Source of the DNA: Bradyrhizobium barranii subsp. barranii
GTDB lineage: Bacteria; Pseudomonadota; Alphaproteobacteria; Rhizobiales; Xanthobacteraceae
Assembly: GCF_017565645.3 (NCBI RefSeq)
Contig: NZ_CP086136.1
Span: 9,531,501-9,595,500 of the forward strand
Length of the DNA: 64,000 bases
Direction: 5' to 3'
Numbering within the stretch: the first letter of the stretch is position 1; each line of letters begins with the position of its first letter. Under the pieces are notes generated by a model. The model ran no database searches. It saw nothing but the letters and a program-made list of their open reading frames with translations, and was not told the DNA's origin. The position numbers and the translations under genes are program-made. Positions 28,738 to 39,360 of the stretch are shown piece by piece.

Positions 28738-29344
28738 GAGCATGCTTGTGGCCGTGGTGGTGGTCGGGGTGGTCGCAATGCTCGTCGTGGTGATGGTCGT
28801 GGCCATGGTCATGCGCGGCATGATCATGGTGGTCGTGGTGATCGTGACCATGATCGTGGTGGTGATGGCCGTGATCGTGATGCACATGGTCGTCGTGGCC
28901 ATGTGCATGGCCGGCATCGGCGTAAGCGCCGCCCTCGGGATCGAACGGCGCCTCGATCTCGATCACGCGCGCACCGAGGCCTTTCACCATGGCCTCGATG
29001 ACATGGTCGCGGCGGATGCGCAGGCTCTTGGCCATGATCTGCGTCGGCAAATGGCGATTGCCGAGATGCCAGCCGACGCGAATGAGGTGGTGCGGATCGC
29101 GGCCGCGGATCTCCAGCAGCGGCTCGGGCGCCGCGACCACTTCGACCAGCCGGCCGTCCTCCAGCACCAACGCATCACCGCCGCGCAGTGCGACGGCATT
29201 CTCCAGGTCGAGCAGGAATTCGAGGCCCCGCGTCCCCGTCATCGCCATGCGGCGGCGGTGCCGGTCGTCGAAATCGAGCACCACCGTATCCGCCGGCGTC
29301 TCCGTGAAGCCGTGCTGTCCCTTAACCTGCGTCGCCCGGATCAT
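28724..29344 (-). CDS. ureE: Urease accessory nickel chaperone UreE with long His-rich tail
   Basis: This 206-residue protein delivers nickel to the urease apoenzyme complex. The N-terminal peptide-binding domain and the C-terminal metal-binding domain ([25 protein letters not shown]) are present. From about residue 144 the protein becomes a tail of some 60 residues with about 33 histidines mixed with Asp and Gly, plus one cysteine, far richer than typical tails. Family knowledge links such tails to nickel storage and buffering. The tail coding region overlaps the start of ureF by 14 bp. Confidence 0.95.
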   Translation of the reverse strand: MIRATQVKGQHGFTETPADTVVLDFDDRHRRRMAMTGTRGLEFLLDLENAVALRGGDALVLEDGRLVEVVAAPEPLLEIRGRDPHHLIRVGWHLGNRHLPTQIMAKSLRIRRDHVIEAMVKGLGARVIEIEAPFDPEGGAYADAGHAHGHDDHVHHDHGHHHHDHGHDHHDHHDHAAHDHGHDHHHDEHCDHPDHHHGHKHAHDHK

Positions 29345-29356
29345 GCTTTTACCCCG

Positions 29357-29656
29357 TTACCGTGTCTCGACCTTCTCGGGCGTGATCACTTCAATCTTCG
29401 GCGGCGCCGTAAAACACTTCACCGCGACGCGGCCGAACGTCTTCATGTGCTCCATGGCGCGATGCGGCACCAGCGCCTCGGCATTCTCCCACTGCTCGAC
29501 GAACACCATCTTGGCGGGATCGGTGACGCTCTCGTGCAAATCATAAGCGATGTTGCCGGGCTCCTTCCGCGTCTCCTTGATGCAGGCGGTGGCGGCCGCA
29601 ATGAATTCGGCGCGCGTCTCGGGCTTGATGGTCAAGGTGGCAACGACGTAAATCAC
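29357..29656 (-). CDS. ABM-fold putative quinol monooxygenase
   Basis: This 99-residue protein starts with GTG at 29656 behind an excellent ribosome site (GGGAGG, 7 bp). It matches the antibiotic-biosynthesis-monooxygenase (YgiN-like) fold: MIYVVATLTIKPETRAEFIAAA, ACIKETRKEPGNIAYDLHES, then FVEQWENAEALVPHRAMEHMKTF. Such proteins are dimeric ferredoxin-like enzymes that act on quinols or similar, or are involved in protective roles. It lies inside the urease block between ureC and ureE, which is unusual; no role in urease function is known. A tandem repeat precedes it. Confidence 0.85.
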   Translation of the reverse strand: MIYVVATLTIKPETRAEFIAAATACIKETRKEPGNIAYDLHESVTDPAKMVFVEQWENAEALVPHRAMEHMKTFGRVAVKCFTAPPKIEVITPEKVETR

Positions 29657-29747
29657 GAGAAATCCTCCCGGCTTTTCTTCTAAGGTAAGATACCGGGCGG
29701 GACCTTAGACCAGGCGGGGTCGAACGCAAAACCGGAAAAGCCGCCCC

Positions 29748-29810
29748 AGGACATGCAACAAGACATGCAACAGGACATGCAATCGGGACATGCGCCGGGG
29801 ACATGCGTCC
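29748..29810. repeat. Tandem degenerate 12-13 bp repeat (five units)
   Basis: Five consecutive units share the core RGACATGC (AGGACATGCAAC, AAGACATGCAAC, AGGACATGCAATC, GGGACATGCGCCG, GGGACATGCGTCC). They lie in the 164-bp gap between ureC and the ABM gene. On the transcribed minus strand each unit carries GCATGTC. There is no coding frame. The repeat could affect mRNA stability or be a slippage-generated tract. Confidence 0.8.
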
Positions 29811-29820
29811 AGACGCTATT

Positions 29821-31536
<1,716 letters not shown>

Positions 31537-31570
31537 CACAAGCCCCGTTTGCGTTTGAATTCTTGGTTGT

Positions 31571-32110
31571 TCACAGCGAAGCCCTCGCTGCGCTTACGGC
31601 ATCGTCGAATTTTGCATCGAGCCACGAATTGCCGCCACGGCATCCGGCGACGACCTCCTCAGCCCAGCCCGTGTAGTCGGCGAGATCGTCGCGCTCTTCG
31701 GCGGACGGGTCGGAATGAATGCGCGCGCCGATATTGCTGATCTTGTCGGCGATCTTGATCAGCTTGGCGCCGGCCGTCTTCTTCGGTGCATCGACGATCT
31801 GCTGGCGTCGCCGCTCTGGTTTGGGCAGGCTCATGTCGTCGGTACATTCAACGACGAGGGAGGCGACGCGGTCCGAGAATTTCCGCGCAAGTTCTTCGCG
31901 CGTCGTTTCGGTGTCCTCGATCGCATCATGCAACCACCCGGCCGCGACCAGCTCGGCATCGGCGCCATCTGTCGCTATCGCAAGCAGGTTCGCGACCTCC
32001 GCGAGATGATTGATGTAAGGCTCGTTCCCCCGCCCCTTGCGGGCCATGCCGTTGTGCCGGCGCGCAGCCAGCTCAGCGGCTTCGGAGATGAGGCGCACGG
32101 CGGAGAGCAT
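31571..32110 (-). CDS. HD-domain hydrolase resembling small alarmone hydrolases (MESH1/SpoT-H type)
   Basis: This 179-residue soluble protein has the HD metal set H35 ([10 protein letters not shown]), H61-D62 ([10 protein letters not shown]) and D122 (KIADKISNI). It also has the E65-D66 pair that ppGpp hydrolases of the RelA/SpoT and MESH1 group use. There is no synthetase domain, so it resembles a stand-alone hydrolase. The substrate could be (p)ppGpp or another 3'-phosphorylated nucleotide; this is inference. It lies between ureB (3 bp upstream) and ureC (34 bp downstream), so it is almost certainly co-expressed with urease. Confidence 0.85.
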   Translation of the reverse strand: MLSAVRLISEAAELAARRHNGMARKGRGNEPYINHLAEVANLLAIATDGADAELVAAGWLHDAIEDTETTREELARKFSDRVASLVVECTDDMSLPKPERRRQQIVDAPKKTAGAKLIKIADKISNIGARIHSDPSAEERDDLADYTGWAEEVVAGCRGGNSWLDAKFDDAVSAARASL

Positions 32111-32113
32111 GAC

Positions 32114-32419
32114 TCACAGCTTCCCCATCACGTCGCCGCGAAAACCGTAGATGGTCTTCTTGCCGGCCACGGCGACGAGCTGGACGTCGCGGGTCTGGCC
32201 GGGCTCGAAGCGGACGGCGGTGCCGGCGGCGATGTCGAGGCGCATGCCGCGGGCTTTCTTGCGGTCGAACTTCAGCGCCGGGTTGGTCTCGAAGAAATGG
32301 TAGTGCGAGCCGACCTGGATCGGGCGGTCGCCGGTGTTGGCGACCGTCAGCGTCACGGTCTTGCGGCCGGCATTGAGCTCGATCTCGCCGTCCTGGATGA
32401 AGAGTTCGCCGGGGATCAT
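32114..32419 (-). CDS. ureB: Urease beta subunit UreB
   Basis: This structural subunit of urease has 101 residues from ATG 32419 ([19 protein letters not shown]), the standard family start. The conserved [14 protein letters not shown] block and the [18 protein letters not shown] stretch are present. Its separate existence from UreA follows the bacterial three-subunit arrangement. It follows ureA by 10 bp and is followed by the HD hydrolase gene after 3 bp. Confidence 0.96.
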   Translation of the reverse strand: MIPGELFIQDGEIELNAGRKTVTLTVANTGDRPIQVGSHYHFFETNPALKFDRKKARGMRLDIAAGTAVRFEPGQTRDVQLVAVAGKKTIYGFRGDVMGKL

Positions 32420-32429
32420 GCTCTCGCTC

Positions 32430-32732
32430 CTACCTGATCGGCTCATGCACGGTGACGAGCTTGGTGCCGTCCGGAAAGGTCGCCTCGACCTGGATGTCGT
32501 GGATCATTTCAGGAATGCCCGACATCACCTGGTCGCGGGTGAGGACCTGCGCACCGGACTGCATCAGCTCGGCGACGGTGCGGCCGTCGCGCGCGCCTTC
32601 GAGGATGAAGTCGGAGATGATCGCGATCGCCTCGGGATGGTTGAGCTTGACGCCGCGATCCAGCCGGCGGCGGGCGACGATCGCCGCCATCGAGATCAGG
32701 AGCTTGTCCTTTTCGCGGGGAGACAGGTTCAT
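32430..32732 (-). CDS. ureA: Urease gamma subunit UreA
   Basis: This 100-residue gamma subunit starts [27 protein letters not shown] and contains [27 protein letters not shown] and VTRDQVM-like [16 protein letters not shown]. All are diagnostic for UreA. It lies 39 bp after ureD and 10 bp before ureB. It assembles with UreB and UreC into the (ABC)3 enzyme. Confidence 0.97.
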   Translation of the reverse strand: MNLSPREKDKLLISMAAIVARRRLDRGVKLNHPEAIAIISDFILEGARDGRTVAELMQSGAQVLTRDQVMSGIPEMIHDIQVEATFPDGTKLVTVHEPIR

Positions 32733-32771
32733 GCAGCATCTCTTCCGTTCAATGCATCAATTCAGCAGCCA

Positions 32772-33602
32772 TCAACTCAGCCACAGCCGCGGCAGCGCCG
32801 CGCCGGTCCGCGCCAGCACCGCCATCATGTCGGCGCGCAAGCGCGCCGCATCTTGGGCACAGAACCGAGCCATTGCAAAGCCATTCCAGGCGGAGATTCC
32901 GACCTCGCCGGCGAATGACTCCGAGGCCTCGCGGATACGCTCGATCAGCGGCTCGTCGCCCGGAACGATCAGCGCCGTACCGATCGCGGCACCGCCCTTG
33001 GCCACTGCCGATCGCCCAAGTTTTGCACCGATATTGCCGTCGAGCCTGACGGTTTCGGCGAACACCAGCTTGCCACCACGACGCAGCCGCCAGCGATCAA
33101 TGAACTCGCCCTGCTCCATCCGCTCGCCCATGGCGGTGCGGCCGAACACGACGATCTCGCAAAGCAGAAGCGAGGCGGCCTCGTCGAGCTCAATGTCGAA
33201 GCGACGATGGACCCGGGCACGATCGAACAGGATCGTCTCCTGGGGCAACCAGCCGAGGTGCGCGCCGGCGGCGACCTTCAAGGCGATATTGAGCTGCGCC
33301 GCCGCCCCCGGCGCGCGATAGACCTTCTCGGCCGCGGCCGTGGTCAATGTCAGGCGTGCCCCCTGGCCTGCCGCGATCTCGATGTCAAAACTGTCTCCGC
33401 CGGCAACGCCACCAGCCGTGTTGACGAACACGCCGGAGAGCCCCTCGCCCTCCGGCGAGGGAAAGCGCACGCGCAGGGAGCCGGACTCATGCAAGACGCC
33501 ACGCCGCGTCACGCCATCGCGGGCATGGACGTCGAAGCGCACCGCGCCGCGGGCGCGGTTCGCCTCGAAAACCGAAGATGTCGTTAAAGCGTCGCTGCGC
33601 AT
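32772..33602 (-). CDS. ureD: Urease accessory protein UreD (UreH)
   Basis: This 276-residue scaffold for nickel insertion binds apo-urease together with UreF and UreG. Family blocks are the N-terminal RGAVRFDVHARDGVTRRGVLHESGSLRVRFP, NTAGGVAGGDSFDIEI and LGWLPQETILFDRARVHRRFDIEL. It begins the ure part of the block, 36 bp after urtE, so transporter and enzyme genes are probably on one transcript. Confidence 0.95.
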   Translation of the reverse strand: MRSDALTTSSVFEANRARGAVRFDVHARDGVTRRGVLHESGSLRVRFPSPEGEGLSGVFVNTAGGVAGGDSFDIEIAAGQGARLTLTTAAAEKVYRAPGAAAQLNIALKVAAGAHLGWLPQETILFDRARVHRRFDIELDEAASLLLCEIVVFGRTAMGERMEQGEFIDRWRLRRGGKLVFAETVRLDGNIGAKLGRSAVAKGGAAIGTALIVPGDEPLIERIREASESFAGEVGISAWNGFAMARFCAQDAARLRADMMAVLARTGAALPRLWLS

Positions 33603-33638
33603 CCGTCTCCCCAGCCGGCCGCGGCAGAAATATTCGGA

Positions 33639-34334
33639 TTACAGCGCCATTTGGCGGCTGATTTCGGCCGGATCGAGATTGGATCGGTCGCAGGAGAACT
33701 TCACCGCGCCGCGATCCATCACGGCGAAACTGTCGCCGAGTTCGCAGGCAAAGTCGAGATATTGTTCGACCAGCACGATGGCGATGTTGCCGAGGTTACG
33801 CAGGTAGGAGATGGCACGGCCGATGTCCTTGATGATCGACGGCTGGATGCCCTCGGTCGGCTCGTCGAGCAGGAGCAGCTTTGGCCGCATCACCAGCGCA
33901 CGCCCGATCGCGAGCTGCTGCTGCTGGCCGCCGGAGAGGTCGCCGCCGCGCCGGCCGAGCATCGATTGCAGCACCGGGAACAGCGAGAACACGTCGTCCG
34001 GGATGTGCCTGTCCTCGCGCTTGAGCGGACCGAAGCCGGTCTTGAGGTTCTCCTCGACCGTCAGCAAAGGAAATATCTCGCGGCCCTGCGGCACGAAGCC
34101 GATGCCCTTGCGCGCTCGCTCGTAGGGCTTGAGCCCGGTGATGTCGCTGCCGTCGAGCACGATCGCGCCCGAGGAGATCGGATACTGGCCGACCATGGCG
34201 CGCAACAGCGAGGTCTTGCCGACGCCGTTGCGTCCGAGCACGCAGGTGACCTTGCCGGGCTCTGCGGCGATGGAGACGCCGCGCAGCGCCTGCGCCGCGC
34301 CGTAGAACAGGTTGATGTCCTTGACCTCAAGCAT
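33639..34334 (-). CDS. urtE: Urea ABC transporter ATP-binding protein UrtE
   Basis: This 231-residue ATPase belongs to the LivF-like group. Motifs are Walker A GRNGVGKTS, signature LSGGQQQQLAIGRAL, Walker B LLLLDEPTEGIQPS and EQY in the switch region. GLKPYERARKGIGFVPQGREIFPLLTVEENL is typical of UrtE. With UrtD it energises urea uptake through UrtBC. It is 3 bp after urtD. Confidence 0.95.
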   Translation of the reverse strand: MLEVKDINLFYGAAQALRGVSIAAEPGKVTCVLGRNGVGKTSLLRAMVGQYPISSGAIVLDGSDITGLKPYERARKGIGFVPQGREIFPLLTVEENLKTGFGPLKREDRHIPDDVFSLFPVLQSMLGRRGGDLSGGQQQQLAIGRALVMRPKLLLLDEPTEGIQPSIIKDIGRAISYLRNLGNIAIVLVEQYLDFACELGDSFAVMDRGAVKFSCDRSNLDPAEISRQMAL

Positions 34335-34337
34335 TGC

Positions 34338-35099
34338 TCAGCGCCCCAGATAGACTTCGATGACCCGCTCGTTGGACGAGACCTGGTCGATGGTTCCTTC
34401 CGCGAGCACGGTGCCTTCATGCAGGCAGGTGACCTTGACGCCGAGCTCGCGCACGAACGTCATGTCGTGCTCGACGACCATCACGGTGTGGGTCTTGTTG
34501 ATCTCTTTCAGCAGCTCGGCGGTAAGATGCGTCTCGACGTCGGTCATGCCCGCGACGGGCTCGTCGACGAGCAGCAGCTTCGGATCCTGCGCCAGCAGCA
34601 TGCCGATCTCGAGCCACTGCTTCTGACCGTGGCTCAGGCTGCCGGCGAGCCGGTTGCGGGCGTCGGTGAGGCGGATCGTCTCGAGCACCTTGTCGATGCG
34701 CTCGGACTCCGCCCTGCTGCCGCGCCAGAACAGCGTGCCCTTGACGCTGTGGTCGACATTGAGCGCGAGCAGGAGGTTGTCCTGCACGGTCTGGCTCTCG
34801 AACACGGTCGGCTTCTGGAATTTGCGGCCGATGCCGAGCTCGGCGATGCGGGTCTCGTCCAGACGCGTCAAATCAGTGACGCCGTCGAACAGCACCGTGC
34901 CCTCGTCGGGCTTGGTCTTGCCGGTGATGATGTCCATCATCGTGGTCTTGCCCGCGCCGTTCGGGCCGATGATGGCGCGCATCTCGCCGGGCGCGAGCGT
35001 CAGCGACAAATTGTTGATGGCGTGGAAGCCGTCGAATGAGACGTGCACGCCGTCGAGATAGAGCATCGCGGAGGTCGCGCGTGTATCCATGACGTTCAT
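34338..35099 (-). CDS. urtD: Urea ABC transporter ATP-binding protein UrtD
   Basis: This 253-residue LivG-like ATPase starts at ATG 35099; the longer frame overlaps urtC and is not coding. Motifs are Walker A GPNGAGKTT, signature LSHGQKQWLEIGMLL, Walker B LLLVDEPVAGMTD and the switch histidine in VVEHDM. The SHGQKQWLE form of the signature is typical for UrtD rather than amino-acid transporters. It follows urtC by 5 bp. Confidence 0.95.
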   Translation of the reverse strand: MNVMDTRATSAMLYLDGVHVSFDGFHAINNLSLTLAPGEMRAIIGPNGAGKTTMMDIITGKTKPDEGTVLFDGVTDLTRLDETRIAELGIGRKFQKPTVFESQTVQDNLLLALNVDHSVKGTLFWRGSRAESERIDKVLETIRLTDARNRLAGSLSHGQKQWLEIGMLLAQDPKLLLVDEPVAGMTDVETHLTAELLKEINKTHTVMVVEHDMTFVRELGVKVTCLHEGTVLAEGTIDQVSSNERVIEVYLGR

Positions 35100-35104
35100 T
35101 GCGC

Positions 35105-36274
35105 CTACTCCGCCATCTTGGGTTCGGTGACGCCATCTTCGGCCGCGGCGCTCGCGCTGGTCGCCGCGGTGCGTTTTTCTTTGGACGACTCCCACCAGGC
35201 ATTGAAGGTGCCGACGATGCCCTTCGGCAGCAGCAGCGTCACCAGGATGAACAGCGCGCCCAGCATGAACAGCCAGTAGGGCGCGAGCATGCCCGAGGTG
35301 AAGAACGTTTTTGCGTAGTTGACGACGACGGCGCCGAGTGCAGGGCCGATCAGCGTACCGCGACCACCGACCGCGACCCAGATCACCGCCTCGATCGAAT
35401 TGCCGGGTGCGAACTCGCTCGGGTTGATGATGCCGACCTGGGGCACGTAGAGCGCACCGGCAACGCCGGCCATGCAGGCCGACAACGCGAACACGAACAG
35501 CTTGTAGGATTCGACGCGGTACCCGAGGAACCGGCTGCGCGATTCCGCGTCGCGGATTGCGATCAGAACCTTGCCGAGCTTGGAGGACACGACGGAGCGG
35601 CAGATCAGGAAGCTCAGGATCAGCGCCAGGCAGCTCAGCGCAAACAGCGCGGCACGGGTGCCCTCGGCCTGCACGTTGAAGCCGAGGATGTCCTTGAAGT
35701 CGGTCAGGCCGTTGTTGCCGCCGAAGCCGAAATCATTGCGGAAGAAGGCGAGCAGCAGCGCGTAGGTCATCGCCTGCGTGATGATCGACAAATACACGCC
35801 GGTGACGCGGGAGCGGAAGGCGAGCCAGCCGAAGCAGAACGCAAGCAGGCCGGGCACGACCAGCACCATCAGCGCCGCGAACCAGAACATATCGAATCCG
35901 TACCAGTACCAGGGCAGCTTCGAATAGTTCAGGAAGACCATGAAGTCGGGCAGGATCGGGTTGCCGTAGACGCCGCGGGTGCCGATCTGCCGCATCAGGT
36001 ACATGCCCATCGCGTAGCCGCCGAGCGCGAAGAAGGCGCCGTGGCCGAGCGAGAGGATGCCGCAATAGCCCCAGATCAGGTCGATCGAGAGCGCGAGGAT
36101 CGCGTAGCAGACATATTTGCCCCAGAGCGCGACCAGATAGGTCGGCACCTGCAGGACCGAGCCCGCGGGCAGCAGCAGGTTGGAGAGCGGGATGAGGATG
36201 CCGCAGGCCGCGACGATGGCGAGAAAGATCGTCGCGCCGCGGTCCAGCGACCTGGTCAGCATGTGGGGGGTCAT
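35105..36274 (-). CDS. urtC: Urea ABC transporter permease UrtC
   Basis: This 389-residue LivM-like permease has about ten spans. Recognisable stretches are SIDLIWGYCGILSLGHGAFFALGGYAMGMYLMRQ and the C-terminal WVAVGGRGTLIGPALGAVVVNYAKTFFTS. It overlaps the end of urtB by 4 bp (ATGA). With UrtB it forms the channel for urea in the inner membrane. The C-terminus has an extra alanine- and lysine-rich cytoplasmic tail. Confidence 0.95.
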   Translation of the reverse strand: MTPHMLTRSLDRGATIFLAIVAACGILIPLSNLLLPAGSVLQVPTYLVALWGKYVCYAILALSIDLIWGYCGILSLGHGAFFALGGYAMGMYLMRQIGTRGVYGNPILPDFMVFLNYSKLPWYWYGFDMFWFAALMVLVVPGLLAFCFGWLAFRSRVTGVYLSIITQAMTYALLLAFFRNDFGFGGNNGLTDFKDILGFNVQAEGTRAALFALSCLALILSFLICRSVVSSKLGKVLIAIRDAESRSRFLGYRVESYKLFVFALSACMAGVAGALYVPQVGIINPSEFAPGNSIEAVIWVAVGGRGTLIGPALGAVVVNYAKTFFTSGMLAPYWLFMLGALFILVTLLLPKGIVGTFNAWWESSKEKRTAATSASAAAEDGVTEPKMAE

Positions 36275-37878
36275 GCTTCCACCGCACGGCCCTTGAGCGC
36301 GAACAGGCCGCGCGGCCGCTTTTGAATGAACAGGATGATGAGAACGAGGATGGCGATCTTGCCGAGCACGGCGCCGGCGACCGGCTCCAGGAACTTGTTG
36401 GCGATGCCGAGCGTGAAGGCGCCGACCAGCGTGCCCCAGAGATTGCCGACGCCGCCGAACACCACGACCATGAAGCTGTCGATGATGTAGCTCTGGCCGA
36501 GATTGGGGCTGACATTGTCGATCTGCGACAACGCCACGCCGGCGATGCCGGCAATGCCCGAGCCGAGCCCGAAGGTCAGTGCGTCGACGCGCGAGGTGGC
36601 TATGCCCATCGAGGCCGCCATGCGCCGGTTCTGCGTGACCGCGCGCATCTCGAGGCCAAGCGCGGTGTAGCGCAGCATGGCAAGCAGGATCGCGAACACC
36701 GCGAGCGTGAAGACGAGGATCCAGAGCCGGTTATAGGTGATGGTGATCTGGCCGAGCTCGAACGCGCCGCTCATCCAGGAGGGATTGCCGACCTCGCGGT
36801 TGGTCGGGCCGAACATGGTGCGCACCGCCTGCTGCAGCACCAGCGACAGGCCCCAGGTCGCAAGCAGCGTCTCCAGCGGCCGGCCGTAGAGGAAGCGGAT
36901 GATGCTGCGCTCGATCACGACACCGAGCGCGCCGGCGACGAGGAAAGCGAGCGGCACGGCGATCAGCAGCGAATAGTCGAACAAAGCGGGATAACGGGTG
37001 CGGATCACCTCCTGCACCACGAAGGTGGTGTAGGCGCCGATCATCACCATCTCACCATGCGCCATGTTGATGACGCCCATCACGCCGAAGGTGATGGCAA
37101 GGCCAATCGCCGCGAGCAATAGCACCGAGCCGAGCGAGAGACCGTACCAGGCATTCTGCACCGTGGACCAGACCGCGAGCGAAGACTGGATCGAGCTGAT
37201 TGCGCTGGCCGCGGCCTTGGTCACCGAGGCCGGCTGGTCGCCCATCCCGGTCAGCAGCGCCAAGGCCTCCTGGTCGCCACGCGCCTTGAGGGTGCCGACC
37301 GCCTCGAGTTTCTCGACCTCGGTGGCATCCGACTTGAACAGCAAGATCGCCGCGCGGGCGTCGCCGAGCGTGGCCTTGATCGATTTGTTGGTTTCCTTGG
37401 CGAGCGCGGCATCGACCGGCTCGAGCGCGGTTTCCTCATGCGACTTGAAGACGGATTGCGCAGCCTGCAGGCGCGTTCCGACATCCGGAGACTGGAGCGT
37501 CAGATTGCCGATCGCGGCATCGACGCTGCGGCGCAGGCGGTTGTTGAGGCGCACCGCGCTGGCGCTGTCGGGAACGCTGGCGACGGGCTCGCCGGTCGCA
37601 GCATCGATCGACTTGCCGTCGGCACCGGTGACGTAAACCTTCTTGCTATCAGGGTCGGCCATGAGGCGACCGTCCTGGAGCGCGCTGATGATGGGGAAAG
37701 CCAGCTTGTTGCCGCTGCTCGCGACGACGCCGATCGCCTCATCGGTGTCGGAGAAATCGTCATTGGCGAATTTGGCGACCGCATCCTCGAACGGACCGGC
37801 AAAGGCCGGCAGTGCGAACGCGATCAGGAATAACGAGAGGACAAAGGTACAGAGACGAGCGGACAAATTGGTTGGCAC
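36271..37878 (-). CDS. urtB: Urea ABC transporter permease UrtB
   Basis: This 535-residue LivH-like permease has an N-terminal addition. It starts with GTG at 37878, with GGGGTG as ribosome site. A signal peptide (to about residue 27, PAFAGPFE) is followed by a 200-residue extracytoplasmic helical region, as seen in proteobacterial UrtB. Then come about eight spans with INMAHGEMVMIGAYTTFVVQEV and VVFGGVGNLWGTLVGAF. Short amino-acid permeases lack this N-terminal region, which supports the urea call. It follows urtA by 82 bp. Confidence 0.95.
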   Translation of the reverse strand: MPTNLSARLCTFVLSLFLIAFALPAFAGPFEDAVAKFANDDFSDTDEAIGVVASSGNKLAFPIISALQDGRLMADPDSKKVYVTGADGKSIDAATGEPVASVPDSASAVRLNNRLRRSVDAAIGNLTLQSPDVGTRLQAAQSVFKSHEETALEPVDAALAKETNKSIKATLGDARAAILLFKSDATEVEKLEAVGTLKARGDQEALALLTGMGDQPASVTKAAASAISSIQSSLAVWSTVQNAWYGLSLGSVLLLAAIGLAITFGVMGVINMAHGEMVMIGAYTTFVVQEVIRTRYPALFDYSLLIAVPLAFLVAGALGVVIERSIIRFLYGRPLETLLATWGLSLVLQQAVRTMFGPTNREVGNPSWMSGAFELGQITITYNRLWILVFTLAVFAILLAMLRYTALGLEMRAVTQNRRMAASMGIATSRVDALTFGLGSGIAGIAGVALSQIDNVSPNLGQSYIIDSFMVVVFGGVGNLWGTLVGAFTLGIANKFLEPVAGAVLGKIAILVLIILFIQKRPRGLFALKGRAVEA

Positions 37879-37960
37879 TTTGAATCACCCCGGCAGAAGT
37901 GGGGAGAAGGCGGCGGAATAGCCGCCTCCTCCCGTCGTGCAATGAACCGACAGATCGGGA

Positions 37961-39283
37961 TCAGGAGCCCGAGCCGAGGCACTTGTTGGTCTTGGTGTTG
38001 AAGTTGCCGCACTTCTTGCCGACCCAGTCGCCGACCAGGTCCTTGGAGCCATCGAGCTCCTTCGACCAGGCGTCGCCTGCGACAAGACCCGGAGTCTTCC
38101 ACACCACGTCGAACTGGCCGTTGGCTTTGATTTCGCCAATGAACACCGGCTTGGTGATGTGATGGTTCGGAAGCATCTTGGAGGTGCCGCCGGTCAGGTT
38201 CTTGGCTTCGATGCCGGGCAGCGCGTCGATCACCTTGTCCGGATCGGTCGACTTCACCTTCTCGACCGCCTTGACCCACATGTCGAAACCGATGACGTGC
38301 GCTTCCATCGGATCGTTGGTCACGCGCTTCGGGTTCTTGGTGTAGGTCTGCCAGGCCTTGATGAACTTCTCGTTCTCGGGCGACTTGATCGACTGGAAGT
38401 AGTTCCAGGCGGCAAGATGACCGAGCAGCGGCTTGGTGTCGATGCCGGCGAGCTCTTCCTCACCCACCGAGAACGCGACCACCGGGATGTCCTTGGCCTT
38501 GATGCCCTGGTTGCCGAGCTCCTTGTAGAAGGGAACGTTGGCGTCGCCGTTGATGGTCGAAACCACCGCGGTCTTCTTGCCGGCCGAGCCGAACTTCTTG
38601 ATGTCGGCCACGATCGTCTGCCAGTCGGAATGACCGAACGGCGTGTAGTTGATCATGATGTCTTCCTGGGCGACACCCTTCGACTTCAGGTAGGCCTCCA
38701 GGATCTTGTTGGTGGTGCGCGGATAGACGTAGTCGGTGCCCGCGAGCACCCAGCGCTTCACCTTCTCGTCCTTCATCAGATAGTCGACGGCGGGGATCGC
38801 CTGCTGGTTCGGCGCAGCACCCGTGTAGAACACGTTGCGCTCGCTCTCCTCGCCCTCGTACTGCACGGGGTAGAACAGGATGCTGTTCAGCTCCTTGAAG
38901 ACCGGGAGCACGGACTTGCGCGACACCGAGGTCCAGCAGCCGAACACGACCGCGACCTTGTCCTTGGTGATCAGCTCGCGCGCCTTTTCGGCGAACAGCG
39001 GCCAGTTCGAGGCAGGATCGACCACGACGGCTTCGAGCTTCTTGCCGTTGACGCCGCCCTTCTTGTTCTGCTCGTCGATGAGGAAGAGGATGGTGTCCTT
39101 CAGCGTGGTTTCGCTGATGGCCATGGTGCCGGAGAGAGAATGAAGGACGCCGACCTTGATGGTGTCGTCCGCGGCCTTTGCGCCGGTCAATGAAGCCAGA
39201 CCCATCATCAGTCCGGCGGTCGCGGCGAGAACGCCACGGCGGCTAAATGACGCCGCTATATCGTGAGTGGATTTGTTAAGCAT
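37961..39283 (-). CDS. urtA: Urea ABC transporter substrate-binding protein UrtA
   Basis: This periplasmic urea receptor has 440 residues from ATG 39283. The N-terminus has a twin-arginine-like SFSRRGVLAATAG segment and a hydrophobic core ending AKAADD, so Tat export is possible. The mature part (IKVGVLHSLSGTMAISETTLKD, SVLPVFKELNSILFYPVQYEGEE, NYTPFGHSDWQ) is diagnostic of UrtA. It is the first gene of the urea block and is preceded by a sigma-54 promoter. The longer frame to 39388 overlaps that promoter and is not used. Confidence 0.96.
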   Translation of the reverse strand: MLNKSTHDIAASFSRRGVLAATAGLMMGLASLTGAKAADDTIKVGVLHSLSGTMAISETTLKDTILFLIDEQNKKGGVNGKKLEAVVVDPASNWPLFAEKARELITKDKVAVVFGCWTSVSRKSVLPVFKELNSILFYPVQYEGEESERNVFYTGAAPNQQAIPAVDYLMKDEKVKRWVLAGTDYVYPRTTNKILEAYLKSKGVAQEDIMINYTPFGHSDWQTIVADIKKFGSAGKKTAVVSTINGDANVPFYKELGNQGIKAKDIPVVAFSVGEEELAGIDTKPLLGHLAAWNYFQSIKSPENEKFIKAWQTYTKNPKRVTNDPMEAHVIGFDMWVKAVEKVKSTDPDKVIDALPGIEAKNLTGGTSKMLPNHHITKPVFIGEIKANGQFDVVWKTPGLVAGDAWSKELDGSKDLVGDWVGKKCGNFNTKTNKCLGSGS

Positions 39284-39360
39284 GGATGTATCATCTCCCT
39301 GACGCAGACGTGAAAAAGACGCTGCGAAACGGCCCCACGGCCGCCTGCGATTAACGGAAT

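Noticed and set aside
28738..28917. Threonine-rich N-terminal extension of UreF
   Set aside because: Read from another frame of the UreE tail; UreF family start is at 28737.
28730..29683. Methionine/valine-rich plus-strand frame near ureE
   Set aside because: It is the complement of the UreE histidine repeat, not a gene.
29748..29810. CRISPR array
   Set aside because: Units of 12-13 bp are contiguous without spacers.
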